A stretch of DNA of 32,689 nucleotides. It comes from Acidobacteriota bacterium. GTDB taxonomy: Bacteria; Acidobacteriota; UBA6911. A model generated the notes under the pieces. The model did no database searches. It had not been told where the DNA came from and saw nothing but the letters and a program-made list of their open reading frames with translations. The stretch covers positions 1 through 32,689 of the forward strand of contig JAFGTD010000156.1 in the NCBI GenBank assembly GCA_016934295.1. Reading direction: 5' to 3'. Position numbers and translations under genes: made by a program. Shown here piece after piece: positions 18,099 through 26,100 of this stretch (its first letter is position 1; each line of letters begins with the position of its first letter).

Positions 18099-18526
18099 TA
18101 CAATTCCCTTCCTCCTATTTTGTTGTTGATGAATTTCTCAGTGTTCGCAATGGAATCTTTCACGACGGGAACCGTGTTGCGGAGAATGATATCGCGATTC
18201 CGTTCGGTTTCCTCCGCCAGCGTCAAGCCGATATAGGTAAAAACATATTTCAGTCTTTCAGCCTCGGCCATGTAATCGTCCACGGCCGGTTCCTCCGGAA
18301 CCGTTTTATCGGCAACGGTTTCTTCGGGAACATGGGAACTGCCGTTGATATAAATGAAAACCAGTAACAAAAGAACTACTGCGGCGATTGAAATCCCGAC
18401 CGGGACTCTCCACCGCCATCCCGTGATGGAAGATTTTTCGCTGCGGATCGTTTCCCGCACCCGCTCCAACACCGAAGGCGGGCACCGCTCCGATTTCAAA
18501 GCGCGAATGACTTCCTTCTCATTCAT
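18098..18526 (-). CDS. Probable membrane anti-sigma factor
   Basis: 142 aa. A short cytoplasmic N-terminus (about 1-40, including a CPPSVLERVRETI helix) is followed by one transmembrane segment (about 43-60, VGISIAAVVLLLLVFIYI) and an acidic then helical extracytoplasmic part. The position is diagnostic: the gene overlaps the ECF sigma gene by 4 nt (ATGA) upstream and DUF4252 by 1 nt downstream. No zinc-binding HxxxCxxC anti-sigma motif is present, so the assignment rests on topology and context. It probably holds the sigma factor inactive at the membrane until an envelope signal arrives. Confidence 0.65.
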   Translation of the reverse strand: MNEKEVIRALKSERCPPSVLERVRETIRSEKSSITGWRWRVPVGISIAAVVLLLLVFIYINGSSHVPEETVADKTVPEEPAVDDYMAEAERLKYVFTYIGLTLAEETERNRDIILRNTVPVVKDSIANTEKFINNKIGGREL

Positions 18527-19050
18527 GGCTCCACCTCACCGGTCAAAATTTCCTTCAACCTTGAACGGGAACGCGATAAATAGACCTTGACGGAATTGAT
18601 CGGAATATCCAGGCATTCGGAAATTTCCCTGTACTTCATTCCATTGACTTCGTATAACACGAAAACGCTTTTCAGTTTCTCCGGAAGAAGGTTCAGCGCA
18701 TCATCTATTCTGGATCGAAGTTCGGATCCGTAGATGACGGTTTCGCCACCCCGGTTTTTCTCATCCATGATTCCTTCAAGACCCCCATCGCCGTCGGACA
18801 GCACTGCGGCCACCCTCGAGCGTTGGCGCAGCACATTCAGGCAGTGATTCCTGGTTGTTTTCATGATCCATCCCTGCGCCCGCATTGTCGAAACATCCGA
18901 TACATTCCGCCAGAGTTTCAATAGAATCTCCTGGGTTGCATCTTCCGCATCCTCTGCATTACCGAGAATCGACCGTGAGAACCTGTAAACAGCATCCGAA
19001 TGCCTGTGGCACAGTATCTTGAATTTCAGTTCCCTCATCATTCCTTTCAT
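18523..19050 (-). CDS. ECF-type RNA polymerase sigma factor
   Basis: About 175 aa from the ATG at 19050; the frame opens with TTG codons at 19062, and ATGs at 19041 or 19038 are alternatives, so the start is unsettled. The sigma-2 region is clear (HSDAVYRFSRSILGN, then AEDATQEILLKLWRN, then GWIMKTTRNHCLNVLR). The sigma-4 helix-turn-helix follows (LPEKLKSVFVLYEVNG, YREISECLDIPINSVKVYLS). There is no sigma-3, as expected for ECF factors. It heads a three-gene overlapping operon with the membrane anti-sigma-like protein and DUF4252. On its own strand a TGTAAC hexamer (plus 19079-19084) sits upstream, a possible autoregulated -35 element. The CE15 gene diverges from the same 138-nt gap. Confidence 0.92.
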   Translation of the reverse strand: MKGMMRELKFKILCHRHSDAVYRFSRSILGNAEDAEDATQEILLKLWRNVSDVSTMRAQGWIMKTTRNHCLNVLRQRSRVAAVLSDGDGGLEGIMDEKNRGGETVIYGSELRSRIDDALNLLPEKLKSVFVLYEVNGMKYREISECLDIPINSVKVYLSRSRSRLKEILTGEVEP

Positions 19051-19134
19051 CTTATACAACAATTTCAGGGACAGATTTGTTACAGCACGGCTATTTTTTT
19101 CTTTGAGTGGGCCGGATGAAATTGAAAAGAAACG

Positions 19135-19164
19135 GACACAGAATGTGTCGCAGGTTTGTATAAT
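19135..19164 (+). promoter_or_regulatory. CE15 promoter: consensus -10 with an adjacent 15-bp palindrome
   Basis: A perfect TATAAT lies at 19159-19164, 25 nt before the CE15 start codon. Just upstream, 19135-19149 reads GACACA-GAA-TGTGTC, a perfect inverted repeat with a 3-nt centre. It covers the space where the -35 element would be, and no good -35 hexamer is present. This is the layout expected of an operator or an activator site. Confidence 0.5.
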
Positions 19165-19188
19165 AGTCCTTCGAAAGGGGGCAAACCA

Positions 19189-20634
19189 ATGCGATGGATA
19201 AAATTCCTGATTTCATTTTCCTTTCTTGCTGCAGTCTTGAATACGGCAGCATGCCTGCAAAGCAGCCGGGAAACCGGCCCGCCGCCGGAACCCATGGAGT
19301 GGACAACCGAAGAGGATCATCAGGATATGATGCAGCAGCTGGGGATCCGCACACTCCGTCCGGGGCCGAGCGGAGACGAGAATGCTCCCAACGCCGCCAA
19401 CTACGACGAATCGCTCGCCAATCCTTTTCCCAACCTGCCCGAAGTCCTGACTCTCAAAAACGGGGATAAAGTTACAACGGCGGAAATGTGGCGGGAGAAA
19501 CGAAGGCCGGAAATCGTTGAGGATTTCGAGCGGGAGGTCCTGGGGCGCATTCCCCCGGATGTCCCCGAGGTGACCTGGGAAATCATTAACAGGACGGAAG
19601 CGAAAGTCGGCGACTATCCCGTCAACGGAAAACAGCTGGTCGGTCATGCAGACAATTCGTCATGCCCGGCAATCAACGTCGACATCCAGATGATCCTGGT
19701 CACGCCGGCTGACGCAAACGGCCCGGTTCCCGTAATGATGATGTTCGACTTCGGCTTTGGAACCCTGCCGGGAGCGCCCCCCTCCCCCAAGGCAAAAAAA
19801 TGGAATTTCGGCCCTCCGCCGGCTGGAAGCGATCCGCCTTCGACGGAGCAGCTGCTGGCGGCCGGATGGGGATACGCCTATCTCAACGCATATAGCGTCC
19901 AGGCGGACAACGGCGCCGGCCTCACCAAAGGCATCATCGGCCTGACAAACAAAGGACAGCCCCGGAAACCGGACGACTGGGGTTCCCTGCGCGCATGGGC
20001 CTGGGGCGCATCCCGCGGCCTGGATTACCTGGAAACCGACAAGGCTGTCGACGCCAAACGCGTCGGCATCGAAGGCGTATCCCGTTTCGGCAAAGCGGCG
20101 CTCGTTACAATGGCATTTGATACGCGATTCGCGGTCGTCCTGGTCGGATCGTCCGGTGAAGGGGGCGCCAAGCTGCACCGGCGCAATTTCGGCGAGGCGG
20201 TTGAAAATCTGACAGGATCCGGGGAATACCACTGGATGGCCGGGAACTTTTTGAAATACGGAGCGGCTGAAGCGGATTTCGGCAGCATGAACCCGGGCGA
20301 CATTCCCGTCGACGCCCACGAGCTCATTGCCCTGTGCGCCCCGCGGCCGACCTTCATCAGCTACGGGATCCCCGAAAAGGGGGACGCCAACTGGCTGGAC
20401 CAGAAGGGAAGCTTCATGGCCGCGGTCGCGGCGGGCCCGGTTTTCCGCCTGCTCGGCGCGAAGGATCTGGGAACCGGTGACGACTACAACAGCGTGGAAT
20501 TGCCCCCGGTCAATGCCGGTCTTCTCGACGGCCAGCTCGCCTGGAGACAGCACGACGGAGGCCATACCGACGGACCGAACTGGAAGTATTTTATTCCCTG
20601 GGCGAACAAGTTTTTGAATTACAAACCCGAATGA
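19189..20634 (+). CDS. CE15 glucuronoyl esterase-like lipoprotein
   Basis: 481 aa. The start ATG at 19189 is chosen over an upstream frame opening at 19156 because AAAGGGGG lies 7 nt before it and a lipoprotein signal begins there (lipobox NTAAC, C22). The alpha/beta-hydrolase domain carries the CE15 signature: nucleophile Ser in GIEGVSRFGKAAL (S298, with R299 and K302), acidic residue in GSSGEGGAKLHRR (E324), PVDAHELIALCAPRP, and catalytic His in QHDGGHTDGPNW (H459). CE15 enzymes hydrolyse the ester between 4-O-methyl-glucuronate of xylan and lignin alcohols. Outer-membrane or surface location is likely. The first signature residue is Val rather than the usual Cys of GCSRxGK. The last 53 bp are part of an 86-bp segment repeated 7.45 kb downstream. 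Once probably co-transcribed with the SGNH gene. Confidence 0.92.
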   Translation: MRWIKFLISFSFLAAVLNTAACLQSSRETGPPPEPMEWTTEEDHQDMMQQLGIRTLRPGPSGDENAPNAANYDESLANPFPNLPEVLTLKNGDKVTTAEMWREKRRPEIVEDFEREVLGRIPPDVPEVTWEIINRTEAKVGDYPVNGKQLVGHADNSSCPAINVDIQMILVTPADANGPVPVMMMFDFGFGTLPGAPPSPKAKKWNFGPPPAGSDPPSTEQLLAAGWGYAYLNAYSVQADNGAGLTKGIIGLTNKGQPRKPDDWGSLRAWAWGASRGLDYLETDKAVDAKRVGIEGVSRFGKAALVTMAFDTRFAVVLVGSSGEGGAKLHRRNFGEAVENLTGSGEYHWMAGNFLKYGAAEADFGSMNPGDIPVDAHELIALCAPRPTFISYGIPEKGDANWLDQKGSFMAAVAAGPVFRLLGAKDLGTGDDYNSVELPPVNAGLLDGQLAWRQHDGGHTDGPNWKYFIPWANKFLNYKPE

Positions 20635-20667
20635 AGATAGGTTTCCGCACGTACCGGAAGAGGTGCC
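20582..20667 (+). repeat. 86-bp direct repeat, left copy
   Basis: Identical to 28033-28118 except at one position (T at 20592, C at 28043; offset 7451). It holds the final 53 bp of CE15 including the stop codon, and the intergenic spacer with a GGAAGAGG ribosome-binding site (20656-20663). In this copy no start codon follows the ribosome-binding site: it is orphaned. Similarity stops abruptly after 20667. A T8 tract follows at 20705-20712, which could help end CE15 transcripts. Confidence 0.95.
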
Positions 20668-20732
20668 TTATCCCTTCAATGTGTACGTCGGGTATTTCGA
20701 AACGTTTTTTTTATATGGAAGGGGATTTACGC

Positions 20733-21134
20733 TTATTCGTCGTCCACAAATTCTTTGAAATTGCGAAGAAGCGTTTCAATAAACGGCTGATTCCTGCGTA
20801 AATTTTCGGAAAGCCATCCGCGTCCTTCGGGGCCGGCGTCGCACCACAGGCTTTTCCCTTCTTCCCCCAGTTTTGCCATCACATATTCAACCAACCCGTC
20901 GGACGTGTGAATGCCGCATACAAATAGAAGCTTGACCGGTTCGATTAACAGGTGCTCCACCAGATGCGGCCTGTAAACGGCGACATATCCGACGATTCCG
21001 ATGCGACTCAATCCGGCAGCTTCGGCGTTATAGCTTAAGGTCAGGTCCTGATAATCCCTCAGCAGCATTGCGTCCGAATATTCTCCACTGTCGGACAGTA
21101 CCGATGCTTTAAACTGCTCAACGTTTACGCTCAT
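20733..21134 (-). CDS. Small soluble protein of unknown function, possible immunity/partner protein
   Basis: 133 aa, no signal peptide or membrane segment, mixed alpha/beta with an acidic end (FKEFVDDE). A good ribosome-binding site (GGAG, 5 nt before ATG) supports the start. I do not recognise a family. It is the last gene of the minus-strand row inside the inserted block, 49 nt after the zinc-ribbon membrane protein. In polymorphic-toxin loci, small unrelated genes in that position often encode immunity proteins. That is an inference from position only. Confidence 0.6.
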   Translation of the reverse strand: MSVNVEQFKASVLSDSGEYSDAMLLRDYQDLTLSYNAEAAGLSRIGIVGYVAVYRPHLVEHLLIEPVKLLFVCGIHTSDGLVEYVMAKLGEEGKSLWCDAGPEGRGWLSENLRRNQPFIETLLRNFKEFVDDE

Positions 21135-21183
21135 ACATCTCCGTCTGATTCAGGTTTTTTTAACGTTATTGCAGACCGTCCCC

Positions 21184-21720
21184 CTATTTGCCCTTTCCCG
21201 CACGTGATATCCAGAAAATCAGGCCTGCGATCACAAGTGATTCCAGGATCCCCGGAAGGAAATAGCTCCCGATGTATTCGAAAAGCCCCGGGTCGTAATT
21301 CATATAGAACAGCATCAAATCCGAGGAAATATTCGCAATAAGGGCGGCTCCAAAAAAAATCGCCAGGTTGTGAAACGTGCTTTCGGATAATTGGACTTTT
21401 CTGATCCTGATATAAAGACCGACGAGCACTGCGATAATAACGGCGCATGAAAGGGTGGATATTATGCGAAGATCCTCTTTTTCAAAAAATAAACTTCTGG
21501 AAACTGAAAACAGGACAAGGATCATGGCCAAAGGGACAATAGGGAAAAGCTTGCCCCGGGAAGATTGAGTCGGAGGACTTTCCGGTATCGTATCGGAAAG
21601 CGGATTCCCGATTTCCGGCGGAGCTTGTTCCGGCTCGGGGGCAATTTGAATTTCCTCTCCACATTCCGAACAGAATCTATCGTCTTCTCCGATTTCAGCC
21701 CCGCAGTGGTTGCATCTCAT
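21184..21720 (-). CDS. Zinc-ribbon membrane protein
   Basis: 178 aa. It opens with a zinc ribbon, CNHCGAEIGEDDRFCSECG (C3, C6, C17, C20), then an acidic, proline-rich linker (about 23-55) and about four hydrophobic segments (roughly 60-77, 84-106, 117-136, 150-172). It ends with a basic AGKGK tail. Topology suggests a cytoplasmic ribbon and a small integral-membrane domain. Ribosome-binding site AGGAG is present upstream of ATG. It shares the N-terminal ribbon plus membrane layout with the 1407-aa protein upstream, so the two may have related N-terminal architecture or a common ancestor. Function unknown. Confidence 0.75.
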   Translation of the reverse strand: MRCNHCGAEIGEDDRFCSECGEEIQIAPEPEQAPPEIGNPLSDTIPESPPTQSSRGKLFPIVPLAMILVLFSVSRSLFFEKEDLRIISTLSCAVIIAVLVGLYIRIRKVQLSESTFHNLAIFFGAALIANISSDLMLFYMNYDPGLFEYIGSYFLPGILESLVIAGLIFWISRAGKGK

Positions 21721-21783
21721 GTACCTATCTCCTATTTGTCAAACAAGCGCAATTTTAAGCCGATCCTATTCTGTCGGTACAGC

Positions 21784-23103
21784 CTACAGACGTTTTCCGC
21801 AAATGCTGCAGAAGGATCCCTTTCTAACGTAATTGCCGCAATAGGTGCAGAAAACAGCACCGCACCGGGAACAGAATTTCCCTTTTCGTTCCTGCACATG
21901 GCCGCATACATGACAACGAATTTCTTTTCCGGCGCCGTCGTCTTTAGCGGGAATATTTTCTTTTCGTGCCGGGGAGGCGGCCCGGCTTATCGGAGGCGCC
22001 TGAGTCCCGGACAACCTGGTAGCGCACAACTTGCAAAACACACTGTCAGCGGTATTCGCAGTATTGCAGTTGGGACAGTACCGGTCAGCAGAATGCGCCG
22101 CCTCATGGACCTGCTCTGCTGCATCCAAGGGAGGACTTTTCGCTGTGTAGAACGACTGCAGCAGGCCCTGAAGCGCCTGCTGATAGTCCCGCTCCCTGAT
22201 CGACGCCAGAGTGACGCCGGGATTGTTCTCCCGGGTTCTCCAGAAGTCGAGCGTGAATAGCGGTCCGTCTCCACGAAAAGCGATAAGGTATCGATAGCGA
22301 TCCGGCGCAATCACTTCATGCGCGATCGCGGGCAGGGCCGTTTTCCAGTAGGAAGCAAGCCGCAGCAGAGCTTCAGACGCACGCCAGTGATCCCTGTCGC
22401 GTTCGATCAGGCCAAGCGCGGCGAGCTCTGTGAGTGCATGCGCCGGCACCTGTTCGGGTATCGGCATACTTACCGGCATGAGAAGATGCAAAAGAGACGT
22501 TAACCACCTCGCGTCGAGTTCACTCCGCCCGGCGGCGTAAGTGTCGTGCAGCCGCTCGACGGCAAACCACTCGGAGCATCGACCTGCTCGGCGGAGCATC
22601 GACTCAAACATATCCGCGCGCACGACATCAATCGCCGCGGCCATTGCAGCCAGGCACGGCACGGTCAGGTCCACTTGCAGCGGATCGCGGATGTCCCGGA
22701 CAAGGTGTGTCGCAAGCGCTCCGGTGGCGTGTTCAACATGGTCCGTCATGCGGCAAGGTGCAGTTATCTGCATCATCCCGTCTTCGGGCCAATAGCCCAC
22801 GGACGTTCCATCATCGCTGTCTTCGGCGCGGTACCAGACCGCCACCATCGTGCGATCCGGAAAAGCACGCATGGAGCGAACGCACGCGATCGGCGCACAA
22901 AGAACGCCCATCGCCTTCGGCCACGGCTCGTCGAGCAATCCGAGTTGGGCCAACTCATTGCTCGATACGGCTCCGTTCTGCCTGGGCAGGCCGATCAACG
23001 GCGAGTCCTTTGTTGGATTAAGTCCAAGCTCGCCAAGCAGCGCGTGGATCCGGTCCGCCGGGAGGCGCTGGGCCTGGAGTTGTTTCGTTTCGGATTGGGT
23101 CAT
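21784..23103 (-). CDS. Protein with three C-terminal zinc ribbons, partner of the 1407-aa protein
   Basis: 439 aa, soluble. Residues 1-320 form an alpha/beta region that I do not recognise; two halves, each ending in helices, are apparent (about 55-190 and 220-325). The C-terminus has three zinc ribbons: C343/C346/C357/C360, C397/C400/C411/C414 and C419/C422/C432/C435, the last two nearly contiguous like a double zinc ribbon. Its start codon overlaps the stop of the 1407-aa gene by 4 nt (ATGA) and has GGAGGGAG upstream, so the two are translationally coupled and probably form a complex. A chaperone or adaptor for the large protein is a reasonable guess, not shown by the sequence. Confidence 0.78.
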   Translation of the reverse strand: MTQSETKQLQAQRLPADRIHALLGELGLNPTKDSPLIGLPRQNGAVSSNELAQLGLLDEPWPKAMGVLCAPIACVRSMRAFPDRTMVAVWYRAEDSDDGTSVGYWPEDGMMQITAPCRMTDHVEHATGALATHLVRDIRDPLQVDLTVPCLAAMAAAIDVVRADMFESMLRRAGRCSEWFAVERLHDTYAAGRSELDARWLTSLLHLLMPVSMPIPEQVPAHALTELAALGLIERDRDHWRASEALLRLASYWKTALPAIAHEVIAPDRYRYLIAFRGDGPLFTLDFWRTRENNPGVTLASIRERDYQQALQGLLQSFYTAKSPPLDAAEQVHEAAHSADRYCPNCNTANTADSVFCKLCATRLSGTQAPPISRAASPARKENIPAKDDGAGKEIRCHVCGHVQERKGKFCSRCGAVFCTYCGNYVRKGSFCSICGKRL

Positions 23104-26100
23104 GAGTCTCCCTCCAGCTTGAGAATGGCATCCTTTGCCTTAGCAAGGAACTGCTCGCGGGACATCTTTGCCTCGGTAAGGATTTCGGGGATACTCCGCC
23201 GCTGGCCCCTGATATCCTCGGCGACCTTGACAAGCTTGGAATCCATGGACGGCCCGCCGAGTCCTTTGCTGGCTTGGGCGGCGCGCTCGAGGCTCTTGGC
23301 AGCCTGTTGGACCTGGGGGCGATTGACGTCTAATGGATCGATCTTGTGGGCCTTGATTATCTGCTGGGCGGCGGTTGAACGGTAGTCCGTGCCGGTCATG
23401 CGCTGAAGGGTATCGTCACCGGTCATCGGATGGTCGGCACGCAGGTAACGATGCCGAGCCAGGTGTTCCGCATCGACAAGGGCCTGGCCGGAGGTACGGT
23501 AGCTCGAACCGTCACGGTTGTAGACCGTCACCGTACCCTTAACCGACTGGCGTACACGGGTGAACGCGGGACCGTAGAGATCGTTGGGAGCGCCGGGCCC
23601 GGGCGCTGCTATCCCGCCGTATACATCGACGCCCAGGTCTGAGGCACCTACATCATATCTCTGACGAAGATACGTGTCGACGCCTTCGCGCTGGTGCCGG
23701 GCATATGTATGAATCAACTCGGCATGCGCTTTTGCCAGCCCGGCCTCGGGCCTATCTTTGGGAAAATGGTTTCGCGCGTAGTTCATCAGGTCGGCATCAT
23801 CAAATTCAGCATGGACGGTACGGTCGTTATCACTGCTGACGGAGCGTGGGGCGTCTTTTGCACTGGATCCGCTGTCGCCGACATAAGCTCGCTTGACACG
23901 GACGCCCGTCTCGGCCTCGAACCGGTTCATGGCTTGCGGCGTGGATTTTTGAACCGCTTCATTCACTGCGGCGGTGCCGCGGGAGGTGAATTGCCGGGCC
24001 TGTTCAACGGAAACCTGGCCGCGCTCCTCCGCAAGGGCCATGCGCGTCTGGCCGCCATCGGCATAGTCGGCAAGATCCTTCGACCGCGTGACGCCGGGGA
24101 AATCATATTCTGGAGTAGCGCGCGGCGGGGAGGGTTCCCAGGACGCAGCCCGCGTCTGCGTTGAGGATGTCTCGGATACATGACCCTTCCAGCCGCCACC
24201 CGGACTGTGTGGATCCAGGTGTTTGTCCATAAGGTTGAAGTAGTGGTCGACGTGTTCAAGCTCCAGTTTTCCGCCGGCAATGTCATGGTTGACCCGATTG
24301 GTGAACTGCTCCCATGCGCCGTCCTGGCGACCGGCGCCGACGGATTGCCAATGTTCGCGGATGCGAAGATCGGTATCTCTGAGCCAGTGGGCGCCTTTAT
24401 GATTGCGGATATCCTCCGGAATCCATGGCGTGGGATCATCCAGTCCGGTGGGCAATTTCCCCTCGCGCGGTCCGCCGTGCATGGCGTCCCAGGCCGCTCG
24501 GCCTTCGGGTGTGTTCAGGTTCGGCTTGACTGGTTCGCCGGCGGCCGAGCCGGGGGGCCGAACCTTTATGCCGACACTATCGGGATCGGGTGCGCCGGAT
24601 GGCGGCGTGGAGCGGGCGGTCACGCCATCATCTCCTGCGGTAGCCGACGGAGTAGATCGAACCGTAGCGTCCGCGTAGGGACCGGGTGGTGAAGGAACGC
24701 CGGAACGCGACTCGGTTTTTGCCGCGATTCCACCGTCGACACCCCGATTGAGCGGTCGGTCCGCGCCACCACCAACCACAGATTGCCAGTGTTTGCGAAT
24801 CCGTAGATCGGTGTCGTCGAGCCATGACCGTACCCCGGGCTTCTGACCCAGTGCGAAGAGACCGTTCATACCGCCACCGATGAGCGCACTTCTCTTGATG
24901 TCTTCCCAGTTTCCACCGTAAAGCGCCATTTCGGTTGCGGCGATACCCGATCCGGTGGAGACGTTCCAGAGAATGTTACTTGGCGCCATTTGGCTTGCGG
25001 TGATGTCGATATAGGTGGCTGCGCCACCAATGATCGCATGGGTCACGCCGCTGCCTTCAGGAGCGGTAAAGTAGCCGAAAGCGGCGCCCGTGAGTACGCC
25101 CTGGGTCGGGTCGAGTCGTGAGATGCCGAATCGTACGACGCCCATTCCAAAATTTGCTATAAAAGCGTTGGTTTCGGCGCGATCAATGTCGGTGTGCATT
25201 TTAGCGGCGGCGGCGGATTCGTCCTGTCCGATGCGAAGATCCCTGACCGCGCCGGTTAATTTTCCCAATCGTTCGAGGTCCTCGGGCGAGATGTTGTAGG
25301 GATCGGACGTGTCGATCCGATCGAGCTGTTTGCGGACACGCTTCTGCATTTCCGGAGTGAGGCGATCGATATTGTCGTCGATGAAATCCAGGGCGCCGTA
25401 AACATTGTGCAGCAGGGCCATGGGATAATCGTCGCCATCCCTGTCGACCCACATTTGACTGTCGGCATCCCAGACGTAACCGTTGCGTTGAAGGTCTGCG
25501 CGCTGCCGGTCGTAGTAGTCATCGCGGCTCTGCTGGATCTCATCCCAGCGTTGTTCGACTTCGGCGTCGCGCCGGGCGCGTTCCCGCTTGATCTCGTCGA
25601 TCCATTGCTGTGCGGTCTGCCGGTCGATCCATCCGGCATCGTCGTCCCAGTAGACTCGGTCGCCGTCGGTTTCGAGCTGCTGACCGTCGCGTGGATCGAT
25701 AAGAGGCAGCGGATCCGTGTCTGAGGCGGGATGAGAAACGGCCGTATCTGCAACCGCCTGAGATGCAGATTCAACCGTTGTCTTTAAAACCAGCCCGGAG
25801 GCGGCCGCAACCGACTGGACCAGGTTCAGCGCAATGCCCGCAGACGCAAGCATGAGCAGAGTTGCAATGGATACGGCTGCCGTGCCGTCTTTATCGGGAG
25901 TGAAAGCGCCGGGACCGGAATCGTAACTGCCTGCCATAAAAGACAGGGTATTGAGCAGCATCCTGTCAACTCTTGCCGCCTGATTTCCCCGATAGATATC
26001 CATCTCTATCAACACTACGCGCCCATTGCACAGGAGAATACCGTTGGCTAAAGAAATACGATCGTTCGAACCGGACAGAACCATTGCATATTCACCGATT

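Noticed and set aside
19660..20565. 301-codon minus-strand ORF opposite CE15
   Set aside because: Shadow of the high-GC third positions of the CE15 gene; the CE15 catalytic motifs are on the plus strand.
22546..23385. 279-codon plus-strand ORF opposite the 439-aa and 1407-aa genes
   Set aside because: It spans two coupled real genes in antisense, with no motif of its own.
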